Counted from the first letter of the stretch, positions 1 to 9,711 are shown. The stretch: 25,505 nucleotides of DNA from CAYTSA01 sp964440345 (GCA_964440345.1 CAYTSA010000056.1:1-25505); one strand, 5' to 3'. Notes: generated from the sequence alone by a model not told the origin. Translations and numbers: made by a program.

Positions 1-53
1 TTTGCCTTAACAGGCGATATTGTCAAAGATAAAAAGAGGTTGAGCAGTGATAT

Positions 54-70
54 TCAACTCCGAAAGTTGA
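54..70. other. Small inverted repeat in the leader of the ABC operon
   Basis: TCAACT (54-59) and AGTTGA (65-70) form a 6-bp stem with a 5-base loop. It lies about 80 bases upstream of the first gene of the operon. It has no T-run, so an operator or leader hairpin is more likely than a terminator. No function is known. Confidence 0.3.
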
Positions 71-97
71 GTTACACATTGTTTCAGGAGCGAGCGC

Positions 98-120
98 TGT
101 CTCAACGCGAAAATGCGCTA
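98..120 (+). repeat. Intergenic short repeat, copy 1
   Basis: This 23-base element ends in the core CGAAAATGCGCTA. Near-identical copies lie at 10513-10535 (two mismatches) and 19590-19610 (lacking two bases near the left end). All three are intergenic and in plus orientation. This copy lies 26 bases upstream of the ABC ATPase start. It may be a dispersed repeat, a solo end of an insertion element or a binding site. Confidence 0.6.
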
Positions 121-146
121 ACGTCTAACAGACCAGGATAGGCATC

Positions 147-884
147 ATGCCTGAGACGCATAACATAGTCCGCACAGTTAACGTGACCAAAACTTTCATG
201 ATGGGCAAGGTCGAGGTTGAGGCGCTCAAAGGCGTCAGTCTGGACGTGAAGGCTGGCGAATACCTGTCCATCATGGGTCCCTCCGGCTCCGGCAAATCTA
301 CGCTCTTCAACATGATCGGCGGCTTGGACAAACCCACTGACGGCAAGGTGTTCATTGACGAGGTGGACATATCTCAACTGGACGCCAGCGAACTGGCCTG
401 GTTGCGCAACAGGAAAATAGGATATATATTTCAAACGTTTAATTTGATACCGGTAATGACAGCCCTGGAAAACGTCACCCTGCCCATGACTTTTGCCGGC
501 GTGCCGGACGACGACGCTACAGACAAAGGGCTGGAGCTTTTAAACGTAGTCGGCCTGAACAAGCGTCATGGCCACAAGCCCCAGGAGCTTTCCGGCGGGC
601 AGCAGCAACGCGTGGCTGTAGCCCGGGCTCTGGCCAATGACCCGGCCATTATCCTGGCTGACGAGCCCACCGGCAACCTGGACCTGACTACGGGCGAAGA
701 AATCATTGTGCTGCTCAAATCGCTGAGCACAGACCGCAACGTCACCATCATCTCCGCCACCCACGACCATAAGATGCTCAACGTCTCCGACCGGGTGGTC
801 TGGGTCCGCGACGGGCTCATAGACAAGGTTGAACGCCGCGAAGAGCTTTCCATATCCCTGGGCGGCATTGAGGAGAAGGCCTGA
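147..884 (+). CDS. ABC transporter ATPase, LolD/MacB type
   Basis: This 245-residue cytoplasmic ATPase should power the FtsX-type permease encoded immediately downstream. Motifs seen: Walker A GPSGSGKS (residues 44-51), Q-loop in IFQTF (about 94-98), ABC signature LSGGQ (148-152), Walker B ILADEPTGNLD (169-179) and the H-loop histidine at about 206. The LSGGQQQRVAVARAL signature and the length are typical of the LolD/MacB/FtsE group, which works with FtsX-fold permeases in lipoprotein extraction, efflux or cell-wall hydrolase control. The start ATG is preceded by AGGA around 135-138. The gene ends 4 bases before the next start, so the two are certainly co-transcribed. The exact substrate cannot be read from the ATPase alone. 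Confidence 0.95.
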   Translation: MPETHNIVRTVNVTKTFMMGKVEVEALKGVSLDVKAGEYLSIMGPSGSGKSTLFNMIGGLDKPTDGKVFIDEVDISQLDASELAWLRNRKIGYIFQTFNLIPVMTALENVTLPMTFAGVPDDDATDKGLELLNVVGLNKRHGHKPQELSGGQQQRVAVARALANDPAIILADEPTGNLDLTTGEEIIVLLKSLSTDRNVTIISATHDHKMLNVSDRVVWVRDGLIDKVERREELSISLGGIEEKA

Positions 885-888
885 GACC

Positions 889-3800
889 ATGCACTGCGCC
901 CTTGCCGCCATAGCGCTCTTGTGCTGGCTGCTCCCGGCAGCCGCTGCAGCGGACGACGCCCACCAGGGGATAGCCTTCATGGAGCGCCTGGCCGCTCTTG
1001 GCGACCGGTCCACGGGGTCTGAAGGCTGCCGCCAAGCGGCGGACATAGTGGAAGAGGCGTTCCGCGCCCTTGCGCCGGAGGGCGCGGCCATCGGCCGGCA
1101 ATCCTTTTCTCTGCCCATTCGCTCGTACACAGAGAGCCATATAACGCTTACAGATTCCGGCGAGCGCCACGCTATCCAACCGTTTCTGGGCAACGCCCTG
1201 TCCCCCGGCAACACGCCCTCTGGCGGGCTGGAAGGCGAGCTGGTCTACGTGGGCGACGGCGAGCTGGACTCCATGGACGGGATGGACCTGCAGGGCGCCA
1301 TTGCCGTGATGGACATGGACTCCGGCAAACAGTGGATAAACGCGGCCGCCCTGGGCGCCCGGGGGCTTATCTACATTGACGACTCGACGCATGACTTGTC
1401 CGGCGCCCCCTACCCCCGCGGCCGGTTAAAAGCCGCATTTGAATCCGCCCCCGTGGACTTCCCCCGGTTCTGGGTTCCCATGGAGCAGGCGAATCAGTGG
1501 TTCGGCGACATATCCAGCCTGGCTGCGCCGGCAAAACTGGGCCGGGCCAGGCTGGCGTGCGACGCAGCGTGGCGCCGGATACAGACTGAGAACGTCTACT
1601 GCCTCATCCCCGGCACAGACCCGGAAAAGCAAGAAGAACTCCTTGTCGTGGAAGCATTCTACGATTCTGAAAGCTCCATACCGGGCGCAGCCCCAGGCGC
1701 AGACGAGGCTGCTTCCATCGCCTCGCTCATGGACCTGGCTGCAAACCTGGGCAAAAACCCGCCAGCCCGCAACGTCATGTTAGTCGCCGCCTCTGGGCAC
1801 GGCCAGTTTTTAGCCGGGCAGCGGGAGTTTGTGTGGGCCACACAATACCGCAAAAAACTCATACGCTCCTGGCGTCAGGACGTTAAAAGCCGGCTGCAGC
1901 AGGCAAAAAAAACAGTCGCCCTGCTCATCTCCACAGAAAACGACCCCCTGGAAGTCGCCATGCAGGCAGGCAATCCGGACGTGGACCCCGAAGACGCCAA
2001 CCTTATTTACAACGCCTTGCAGGAACGTCTCAAGGACGCCATTGACGACTTGACCAAAGAACTTTTTCAACTGCGCATGGCCGAAAAGCGCAACGAAAAG
2101 TTGATCAAAAAACTGGCCGCCCGGCGCATGTATTTGAAACGCCTTTCTTGGAATGAAACATACGAAAAACTCAAATTCGAAGAAAAAGAAACGCTACGCG
2201 AGCTTTTGCCAGCTGCTCAAGAGCGGGCCCAGCTGGCCTTGACCGACTTGCAAGAGCAGATGGAGGCTTTGGACACCTCCTACAAGCTGCGCAACCTGAC
2301 CCAAGAATACCGGGTTGTTGCTTCTGTTTCGCTGCATCTTTCCGGCAACGGCGAGGGCGTGGGCGCTTTCCAGGACGGCTGGCTCTACTACCTGCGCGAC
2401 CGCATTAACAAAACCCGAGCTTACCCGCATATCGACAAGGAGCTCAAGGCGGTGGGCGAACAGTTCAACGCCGAGTCCGGCAAGAGTCTGTTCCGCGACA
2501 CTTTGCGGCTGTATCAGAACAAAAGCGCAGCCAGCTACCTGCCAGACCGGCCCCCCCTGGGCGGCGAGGTGGCGGCTCTGGCCGGCCTGCCCGGCCTGAC
2601 ACTGTGCACGGTCTATGACGCCCGGCCCCTGTGGACCACGCCCTACGACACCAGCGCCCGGCTCAACAAAGACTACCTGGAACTGCAAGGCAAACTGGTG
2701 ATGCGGCTGCTCCGCGCTCTGAGCGACAACCACTTGAAAGACACAGGCTATTCCCCGCGCGAAGGATTCTCTGTGCTCTACGGCAAGGCAAACATGTTGC
2801 GCCAGGGAGAATTGTTTCCGGACAAACCCGCAGCCGGAACCGTGCTACAAGTCTATCAAGGCTGGGCAACCTGGTACTACGTGATGGTGGACCATTCCGG
2901 CGCCTTTTACGTGCCTGGCATGGCGGACAAAAAGCACGTGCAGCACAAAGCTATCATTGAAGGCAACAAATTTGACGAAGCCGGCAAGCCCGTCTGGGCC
3001 ATAGACAAAGAAATGACCGGCAAGTCCAACTACCGGGTCAAAATGCAGCGCAAGTACATGGAAACTGAGCTTATCATGTTTGACTGCGGGCACATCTCCA
3101 TGTTCAACCTGCTGGAGCCGAGGACCTTCAACTATTTGACCAAGATAGACTTATTAGACGCCGCCCGCGACGCCAGCCCCCTGCGCTACTGGTACAGCCG
3201 GCTGGACACCTGGTCCTCGTCCATGACGTCAATTTTTATGCCGCCGGCCTCGCGCATGAAGGCCACCTTCTCAGACAACTACATCACCCGCAAGATGCTG
3301 CTGCTCAACTCCCGGCCGGACGAGCCCACAGGCGTGGGCTTTCCCCTGGCTGGGGACCGCATTGTGGAATACACCGAGCACCAAGCCGCCTGGGACATGT
3401 GGTCCCTGCTGGGACCGCGCATAGACACGCTGGAGCGCCACGGCATTGTCAACGAGATGATCCGCAATCTCTACCGCAAGGGCAAGGACCGGCTACAACA
3501 GTCCGGCGAGCAATTAGCGAACCTGAATTTCAGCGATTTTTTCGAGAGCGCCCGGTCCTCCTGGGCCATGGCTGTGCGGGTGTACGCCCAAGTGGAGCAA
3601 ACCCAGAAAGACGTTCTTCTGGGCGTGCTTTTCTACGTGGCCCTGTTCGTGCCTTTTGCTTACTGCATGGAGCGCTTCCTCTTCAGCTTCGTGGACATCA
3701 AAAAACGCATCATAGGTTTTCTGGGTTTGCTGCTGGCTGTTATCGGGATCGTCTATTCTGTGCATCCGGCCTTTCAGCTCACCTACAGCCCGGCGGTAGT

Positions 3801-5715
3801 CATTCTGGCTTTCTTTATCCTGGCCTTGTCAGTCATGGTTTCGCTGATCATCTTTTTCCGCTTTGAAAAGGAGATGATCGCCTTGCAGCGACGCTCGCGG
3901 CATCAACAGGCGCAACAAGCCGGGCACATAAGCTCATTCAAGGCGTTTGCCGCAGCTTTTGCCATTGGCGTGACAAACCTGCGCCGACGGCGCTTGCGCA
4001 CGGTGCTCACCTGCCTGACTCTGATCATCCTCACCTTCACCATCATGAACTTCACCACAGTGAAGTCCACCCGGGAATACGGCAAGAACCGCTTCAGCGA
4101 CACTGCCAGCTACCGGGGCCTGTTGCTGCGCACCTTTACCTGGCTGGACCTGCCGCGAGAGGCGCTTTCCTTCATGCGCAACGGGCTGGACGAAACCGGC
4201 AAGCTGGCGCCCCGGGTGTGGTTTGAAAATGAAGACAAATCCCAGCCCCTGGAAACGCCCATTCGGCTGGGCCGCAACACAGAACTGGCCCGGGGCGTCA
4301 TAGGCCTGAGCCACACGGAGCCCGAGGTCACCGGCATGGACACTGTGCTGGCGGAAGGCCGATGGTTGGCCAAAGACGCGGGCCGGGAGATCATTCTGCC
4401 GTCGCGAATGGCCGCCAAACTGGGCGTGGATTTGAATGACGCTGGGGCTAACGTGGTCCATGTGTGGGGCATGGATTTCACGGTGGTGGGCCTGACGGAC
4501 GAGGAAAAGCTGCGCAATTTCGTGGACCTGGACGGCGAGCCCCTGAGCCCGGTAACGTTTCCCACCCAATACGCAGAACGTCTTTCCGACGCCGAGACCG
4601 AGGCCATTGAATCCGGTGAAAACATAACTATCTACTCTGGCCGCTACGAGCATGTAAACACCGACGTGACGGTCTACGTTTCAGCGCACACGCTGCTTTC
4701 CATGGGCGGAGAGTTCAAGGCCCTGGCCGTCAAGCCCGGGCCGGACAAAGACATGACCACCGTCTCCCAGAACCTTTCCGACCGTTACGGGCTGTTGCTC
4801 TACACAGGCGACAAGAACGGCACGTTCCTGACCTACGCATCGGACTCCATCAACTACTCTGGCGTCGGCACGCTGATTATCCCTATGTGCATCGCCGTGC
4901 TCATTGTCCTGAACACCATGATCGGATCTGTGTACGAGCGTAAAAACGAGATAGCAGTGTACACCTCGGTAGGGCTGGCCCCGTCGCACGTGTCCATTTT
5001 ATTCATTGCCGAGGCCATGGCCATGGCCGTCATCAGCGTTGTCATCGGCTACTTGCTGGCCCAGACCTCGGCTTTTTTTCTGGCCGGCACGGCCATATGG
5101 GAAGGCATGACCGTGAACTATTCCTCCCTGGCCGGGGTGGGCGCCATGCTTCTTGTCATCGCAGTGGTGTTGGTGTCGGTCATCTATCCGTCCAAGCTGG
5201 CCGCAGACATCGCCATTCCAGACGTGAACCGCTCCTGGTCCATGCCCGACCCGAAAGAAGACCAGCTGATCATCACGCTGCCCTTTCTGGTCAAAATGGA
5301 GGAGCAGATATGCGCTGGCGGCTTCTTGCTGGACTACTACCAAGCGCATTTCGACGTCTCCCATGGCCTGTTCTCCATAAACGAGGTAGAGACTGAGTAC
5401 GCCTGTCCCATTGACAAACCAGACGGCGTTAATTGTATCACCTTGCGCTTTATGGCCTGGATGGCGCCCTTTGATTTTGGCGTGCGCCAACGGGTGCAAC
5501 TCTCTTTTTGCGAGTCGGAAAACTATCCCGGCTACCTGGAAATAGAAGCGCGGCTGCACCGCGAAGCCGGCGAAGAAGCTGTGTGGCACAGACTGAACAA
5601 GGCTTTTATCAACGACATGCGCAAGCAACTGCTGTTCTGGCGCTCGCTGGAGCCGGAGTCGCGGCGCATGTACGAACAACAAATGGAAGCCGCCTACGGC
5701 GGCACGATGGACTGA
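889..5715 (+). CDS. Giant FtsX-type ABC permease with PA/M28-peptidase-like ectodomain
   Basis: The ORF is open from 829, but the ATG at 889 is the better start: AGGAG (871-875) lies at suitable spacing and residues 1-22 form a signal peptide ending in an Ala-rich stretch. The product has 1608 residues. Order of parts: signal peptide; PA-like domain (about 100-185); M28-like domain (about 245-330, FYDS, PGAD at Asp272, SGHG at 302-305); charged coiled coil (about 374-475); further exported domain to about 900; three membrane helices (about 908-930, 941-958, 967-990); the FtsX first helix (about 1036-1056); a MacB-like periplasmic loop; three C-terminal FtsX helices (about 1325-1347, 1367-1392, 1413-1436); and a soluble tail of about 170 residues. 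Compared with active M28 enzymes, the first metal-ligand His is Phe257 and the catalytic Glu-Glu pair is His304-Gly305, so it is probably not an active peptidase. It is likely the permease partner of the upstream ATPase. Substrate unknown. Confidence 0.9.
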   Translation: MHCALAAIALLCWLLPAAAAADDAHQGIAFMERLAALGDRSTGSEGCRQAADIVEEAFRALAPEGAAIGRQSFSLPIRSYTESHITLTDSGERHAIQPFLGNALSPGNTPSGGLEGELVYVGDGELDSMDGMDLQGAIAVMDMDSGKQWINAAALGARGLIYIDDSTHDLSGAPYPRGRLKAAFESAPVDFPRFWVPMEQANQWFGDISSLAAPAKLGRARLACDAAWRRIQTENVYCLIPGTDPEKQEELLVVEAFYDSESSIPGAAPGADEAASIASLMDLAANLGKNPPARNVMLVAASGHGQFLAGQREFVWATQYRKKLIRSWRQDVKSRLQQAKKTVALLISTENDPLEVAMQAGNPDVDPEDANLIYNALQERLKDAIDDLTKELFQLRMAEKRNEKLIKKLAARRMYLKRLSWNETYEKLKFEEKETLRELLPAAQERAQLALTDLQEQMEALDTSYKLRNLTQEYRVVASVSLHLSGNGEGVGAFQDGWLYYLRDRINKTRAYPHIDKELKAVGEQFNAESGKSLFRDTLRLYQNKSAASYLPDRPPLGGEVAALAGLPGLTLCTVYDARPLWTTPYDTSARLNKDYLELQGKLVMRLLRALSDNHLKDTGYSPREGFSVLYGKANMLRQGELFPDKPAAGTVLQVYQGWATWYYVMVDHSGAFYVPGMADKKHVQHKAIIEGNKFDEAGKPVWAIDKEMTGKSNYRVKMQRKYMETELIMFDCGHISMFNLLEPRTFNYLTKIDLLDAARDASPLRYWYSRLDTWSSSMTSIFMPPASRMKATFSDNYITRKMLLLNSRPDEPTGVGFPLAGDRIVEYTEHQAAWDMWSLLGPRIDTLERHGIVNEMIRNLYRKGKDRLQQSGEQLANLNFSDFFESARSSWAMAVRVYAQVEQTQKDVLLGVLFYVALFVPFAYCMERFLFSFVDIKKRIIGFLGLLLAVIGIVYSVHPAFQLTYSPAVVILAFFILALSVMVSLIIFFRFEKEMIALQRRSRHQQAQQAGHISSFKAFAAAFAIGVTNLRRRRLRTVLTCLTLIILTFTIMNFTTVKSTREYGKNRFSDTASYRGLLLRTFTWLDLPREALSFMRNGLDETGKLAPRVWFENEDKSQPLETPIRLGRNTELARGVIGLSHTEPEVTGMDTVLAEGRWLAKDAGREIILPSRMAAKLGVDLNDAGANVVHVWGMDFTVVGLTDEEKLRNFVDLDGEPLSPVTFPTQYAERLSDAETEAIESGENITIYSGRYEHVNTDVTVYVSAHTLLSMGGEFKALAVKPGPDKDMTTVSQNLSDRYGLLLYTGDKNGTFLTYASDSINYSGVGTLIIPMCIAVLIVLNTMIGSVYERKNEIAVYTSVGLAPSHVSILFIAEAMAMAVISVVIGYLLAQTSAFFLAGTAIWEGMTVNYSSLAGVGAMLLVIAVVLVSVIYPSKLAADIAIPDVNRSWSMPDPKEDQLIITLPFLVKMEEQICAGGFLLDYYQAHFDVSHGLFSINEVETEYACPIDKPDGVNCITLRFMAWMAPFDFGVRQRVQLSFCESENYPGYLEIEARLHREAGEEAVWHRLNKAFINDMRKQLLFWRSLEPESRRMYEQQMEAAYGGTMD

Positions 5716-5720
5716 AGCAG

Positions 5721-7721
5721 ATGACTGGAATGAACGCGTTTTTGCGATGGCGGGCAGTTGTTATTGGCCTGCTGCTTGGCCTGGCGGTCTGCGCCTTAAC
5801 GCCCTACAACAACGCCTATCTCAACGCCACGCCCCTGGGCGGCGGATTTTTTCCGCTGATGGCGTTCTTCGCCCTGTTCGTTATTACCGTGTTGGCCTCG
5901 CTGCTCTCCCGGTTTGTGTTCAAAACCTGGAACATCCTTTCCGGCGCTGAGCTCATGGTCATCTGGATACTGGGCGCGGTGGCCTCCGGCATTGCCTACA
6001 CCGGGCTGGTGCGGACGTTCTTCTTCAATATCACGGCGCCGTTCTACTTTGCAGACACAGGCAACCGCTGGGCTGAAAACTTGCAGCCGCTTCTGCCAGA
6101 AGGGCTCTACCCGCGCAGCCAGGAAGCTGTAGAAGCGCTCTACAACGGCGTGCCTGGAGGCCGGACCATGTCCACCCTGGAGCTGTTGGGGGCCATGGAC
6201 TGGGCGGTTTGGGGGCCCACCCTGGCCGGCTGGGCCGTGTACATCCTGCTCTCGTACATGACCATCCTCTGCCTGGTCAGCTTGTTCAGCCGCCAGTGGG
6301 TGACCAACGAGCGGGTGAATTTTCCCTTGCTGCGCGCGCCGCAGCTGCTCACCCGGGCCTACGACGAGCAACGGCTGGGCGCGTTTCTGGGCAACAGCTT
6401 TCTTGTCTCTGGCGTGGTCCTCACCATATTTTTGCACACAGTGAACGGCCTGAGCTTTTACTACCCCACCATGCCGTCCATTCCCACGCTGGTGCTGGCA
6501 GAACCGTATTTTCCCAAGCACGGTTTTTTTTCCGGGTTTCACAAACTAAAAATCTACATCATTCCAGCCTTTATCGGCTTTGCCTTCATGACCACACGGC
6601 AAATCAGCTTCAGCTTCTGGCTTTTTTACATTCTGGGCGCCTTGTCTGTGGGCGCGCTTTCCACCATAGGTTTGCAACTGCCAACAGCCGCGCTAGGGGT
6701 CACCTTTGGCCCGTCCATGGCCCGGCTGGATGAAGCGCAGATGCTGGGGGCCTTTCCTGTGTTTTTCCTCTTCTTGGTCTGGCTGGCCCGGCGACATCTC
6801 AAGGACGTGATATGCCGGGCGTTTTTCTTGTCCAAATCCTGCCCTATGGATAAACGCGAACCCAGCGAATGGCTCTCTGGCGCCACGTCCTTTTGGGGCA
6901 CAGTGCTCGGCGTGGCCGGTTTGACGGCCTGGTCCGCCTATTACGGCATGCCAGTGCTGGCTGCATTTTTGCTTATTCTGCTCTTCATTGTGACCATGCT
7001 GGTGGCCAGCCGCATTGTCTGCCAGGGCGGGGTGGCCTATTTTACGCTTACAGCTGCGCCCTCGGACACGCTGCTGGCCCTGTTTGGCTCCAAATTCTTC
7101 GGCCAGGCCGGGCTGCTGCTGGCTGTGTCCATGCAGAAAATGCTCTTTGTGGACCTGCGCGAATCCCTCATGCCCACTCTTTTCCACGGCGCCAAGGTCA
7201 GCGAGCAGGCCCGGCGCGGGCGGCTGTTGCTCTTCGCCATAGCCGTGACCATTCTGCTGGCTGCGGTGGTTTCCATGCTGGCCATGATGCTGCTGGGCCA
7301 CAAGTACGGGCTGCGCGGAATGGAAATGGACTGGGCAACAGGAACGACCATGACCGCATACGAGAACGCCCAGCGGCTGCTCAGCGCCCCCAGCGCCCCC
7401 AATGAATGGACCCTGACCTTTGCCGGCGTGGGCGTAGGCGTCATGCTGGCCCTGGTCATAGCTTACCAGCGCTTCTACTGGTGGCCGCTGCACCCCATCG
7501 GATACCTCATGGCTTACAGCTCGGCCATGCGCATCCTGTGGTTCAGCTTTTTCGTGGGCTGGCTGTGCAACCATCTGAGCTTGCACTATGGAGGCACGGC
7601 GCTGTTCAACAAGGTGCGAAATTTTTTCATTGGTTTGATCATCGGCGACTTTCTCATGGGCGGAATATGGGCCATTGCCGCCTTTGTCACCGGAACCGGA
7701 TACCAGGTGCTGCCGGCCTAA
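5721..7721 (+). CDS. Polytopic membrane protein, DUF6785-like
   Basis: The frame is open from 5508, but that part overlaps the previous gene. The ATG at 5721, 5 bases after the preceding stop, gives a 666-residue protein; ATG 5730 is also possible. The N-terminus is a membrane helix followed by a conserved-looking segment (PYNNAYLNATPLGG), and about 12-14 hydrophobic helices follow. The run of AELMVIW, TGNRW and QWVTNERVNFPL matches my memory of DUF6785 family proteins, which are distantly related to OPT-type transporters and common in Planctomycetes. It sits between the ABC permease and another OPT-like protein, so I infer a role as an inner-membrane partner or transporter in the same machine. 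No function has been shown for the family to my knowledge. Confidence 0.8.
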   Translation: MTGMNAFLRWRAVVIGLLLGLAVCALTPYNNAYLNATPLGGGFFPLMAFFALFVITVLASLLSRFVFKTWNILSGAELMVIWILGAVASGIAYTGLVRTFFFNITAPFYFADTGNRWAENLQPLLPEGLYPRSQEAVEALYNGVPGGRTMSTLELLGAMDWAVWGPTLAGWAVYILLSYMTILCLVSLFSRQWVTNERVNFPLLRAPQLLTRAYDEQRLGAFLGNSFLVSGVVLTIFLHTVNGLSFYYPTMPSIPTLVLAEPYFPKHGFFSGFHKLKIYIIPAFIGFAFMTTRQISFSFWLFYILGALSVGALSTIGLQLPTAALGVTFGPSMARLDEAQMLGAFPVFFLFLVWLARRHLKDVICRAFFLSKSCPMDKREPSEWLSGATSFWGTVLGVAGLTAWSAYYGMPVLAAFLLILLFIVTMLVASRIVCQGGVAYFTLTAAPSDTLLALFGSKFFGQAGLLLAVSMQKMLFVDLRESLMPTLFHGAKVSEQARRGRLLLFAIAVTILLAAVVSMLAMMLLGHKYGLRGMEMDWATGTTMTAYENAQRLLSAPSAPNEWTLTFAGVGVGVMLALVIAYQRFYWWPLHPIGYLMAYSSAMRILWFSFFVGWLCNHLSLHYGGTALFNKVRNFFIGLIIGDFLMGGIWAIAAFVTGTGYQVLPA

Positions 7722-7749
7722 GCCGCAGCGCAGGATAACGGGGTAGCCT

Positions 7750-9711
7750 GTGTACGACGACAAAGAACTCAAAGAGTATAGAGACTTACTCAAGCCGCCG
7801 GACCATTTCGAGGAGGGGTTTGACTGGAAGACCATCGTCGGGGCTGTATTTATAGGCTTCTTGATGATGCCTGGCTCCATGTACCTCCAGCTGGTCATCG
7901 GCTCCGGGATTGGCCCGGCAGCCCGCTGGGTGACCATCATCCTCTTCGCAGAAATAGCCAAACGGTCGTATTCCGAGCTGAAGCAGCAGGAAATCTTCCT
8001 GCTCTACTACATGGCCGGCGCTGCCATGTCCTCGCCATTCCAGGGATTATTATGGAACCAATACCTTGTCCAGTCAGAGGCCGCCCGCATGCTGGGGGTG
8101 GCCGAGTTCATCCCCAACTGGATTGCTCCTGGCGCTGACTCAGAATCTTACGTTCTCCGATCCTTTTTCCACAGGGACTGGCTCATACCAGTGCTCATAC
8201 TCGTGGGCGGGCAGATCATCCAGCGTATCGACCAGTTCGGGCTGGGCTACGCTCTCTACCGCATCACCTCGGATGTGGAAAAGCTGCCCTTTCCCATGGC
8301 GCCTGTGGGCGCGCTGGGCACCATGGCCCTGGCCGAATCCACTGAGGACAAGCAATCGAGCTGGAAATGGCGCATTTTCTCCATTGGCGGGGTCATTGGC
8401 ATTGTTTTCGGGGGGGTATACGTGCTGTTGCCGGCGCTTTCAGGCTTGCTGCTTTCCCAGCCTATACGGCTCATACCCATACCCTGGGTGGAGCTGACCG
8501 GCTATACAGAGGAGATGCTGCCGGCCGTGGCCACAGGCATTCAGCTGGACCTGGGCCTGGTCTTTGTGGGCATGGTGCTGCCCTTCTGGGCGGTCATCGG
8601 CGGTTTTCTGGGGCTCATCATCACCATCATCGCCAACCCCATACTCTTTGAACACGGCGTACTCACCCGCTGGCGCCAGGGCATGTCCACTGTGGACACG
8701 GTTTTTGCCAACAACTTCGACTTCTACATGTCCTTTGGCATCGGCCTGGGCCTGGCCATTGCGGTTATCGGCATTTGGTACACGGTGCGGTCTTTTTTCA
8801 AGCGGCCAGGCGAGACCAACATAGACGTAAAGGCGCTCTTCAACCCCCCGCCAGGCCGGGGGGACTTCAACTTCTGGATTTCCATCGGCATCTACCTTTT
8901 TTCCACAGTCTGCTACATCCTGTTCTGCATCTGGCTGGTGCCTGGCTTTCCGTGGATATTCTTTGTGGCGTATGGTTTTTTGTACACGCCGATCATCAGC
9001 TACATCACTGCGCGCATGGAGGGCATAGCCGGCCAGTTCATCAGTCTGCCGCTTGTGCGAGAGGCCAGTTTCATCGCCGGAGCCAAATATTTTGGCTATT
9101 CCGGCATTGAAATTTGGTACGCGCCCATACCCATCCACAACTACGGCGAGGCCACGGTAAAGTTCCGGGAAATCGAACTGACCGGCACCAGCTTGCGCGG
9201 GGTCATCAAGGCCGAGATCGTGGTCTTTCCAGTGGTCATGACTGCTTCCTTGCTCTTTTCGGCTTTTCTCTGGCGCTTGGCGCCCATTCCATCGCAGAGC
9301 TACCCGTACGCCCAGGAGCTATGGCACTTGCAAGCGCTGAACGCTTTTCTGATGCAAACCTCCACCCTGGAGGGCAACTCCTTGTTCTTCCAGGCCCTGA
9401 ACTGGATATACGTTGCTGCGGGGCTGGGGTTTGGGCTCTTGTCATATGTGTTTCTCAGTCTTGCGGGCCTGCCTGTACTGCTGGTCTACGGGGTGGTGCG
9501 CGGCCTGGGCCAATCCACGCCCCACGGCATGATCCTTGAGCTGGTGGGCGCCCTGCTGGGCCGGTTCTATTTTCTGAAAAAATACGGCAAAAACTGGCGG
9601 CAATACTCGCCAGTGCTGCTGGCGGGATTCTCCTGCGGCATGGGGCTGGCGGGCATGTTCGCCATGGGCTGCACGCTCATCCTCAAGTCGCTGAGCCGCA
9701 TGGCGTATTGA
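7750..9711 (+). CDS. OPT-like peptide transporter family membrane protein
   Basis: This 653-residue polytopic protein starts at GTG 7750, with a GGGG stretch (7739-7742) as possible ribosome site, 28 bases after the previous stop. The N-terminus is a charged cytosolic segment (EEGFDWKTIVGA), then helices containing MMPGSMYLQLVIG and WVTIILFAEIAKRS. That combination is characteristic of OPT-like transporters seen in planctomycete-type operons. About 14 hydrophobic segments are visible. OPT proteins use the proton gradient to move oligopeptides or metal chelates; for this subgroup the substrate is not established. It is the last gene of the four-gene operon and is convergent with the next gene, 31 bases away. 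Confidence 0.8.
   Translation: MYDDKELKEYRDLLKPPDHFEEGFDWKTIVGAVFIGFLMMPGSMYLQLVIGSGIGPAARWVTIILFAEIAKRSYSELKQQEIFLLYYMAGAAMSSPFQGLLWNQYLVQSEAARMLGVAEFIPNWIAPGADSESYVLRSFFHRDWLIPVLILVGGQIIQRIDQFGLGYALYRITSDVEKLPFPMAPVGALGTMALAESTEDKQSSWKWRIFSIGGVIGIVFGGVYVLLPALSGLLLSQPIRLIPIPWVELTGYTEEMLPAVATGIQLDLGLVFVGMVLPFWAVIGGFLGLIITIIANPILFEHGVLTRWRQGMSTVDTVFANNFDFYMSFGIGLGLAIAVIGIWYTVRSFFKRPGETNIDVKALFNPPPGRGDFNFWISIGIYLFSTVCYILFCIWLVPGFPWIFFVAYGFLYTPIISYITARMEGIAGQFISLPLVREASFIAGAKYFGYSGIEIWYAPIPIHNYGEATVKFREIELTGTSLRGVIKAEIVVFPVVMTASLLFSAFLWRLAPIPSQSYPYAQELWHLQALNAFLMQTSTLEGNSLFFQALNWIYVAAGLGFGLLSYVFLSLAGLPVLLVYGVVRGLGQSTPHGMILELVGALLGRFYFLKKYGKNWRQYSPVLLAGFSCGMGLAGMFAMGCTLILKSLSRMAY

Noticed and set aside
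540..1392. Long minus-strand ORFs opposite the ABC ATPase and permease
   Set aside because: They are antisense to clearly coding genes, have low-complexity His/Gln/Gly-rich sequence and match no family; they arise from GC-rich codon bias.
6693..7961. A 422-residue minus-strand ORF opposite the DUF6785-like gene
   Set aside because: Its composition (His, Gln, Gly runs) is that of an antisense shadow, and the plus strand shows convincing membrane-protein coding.
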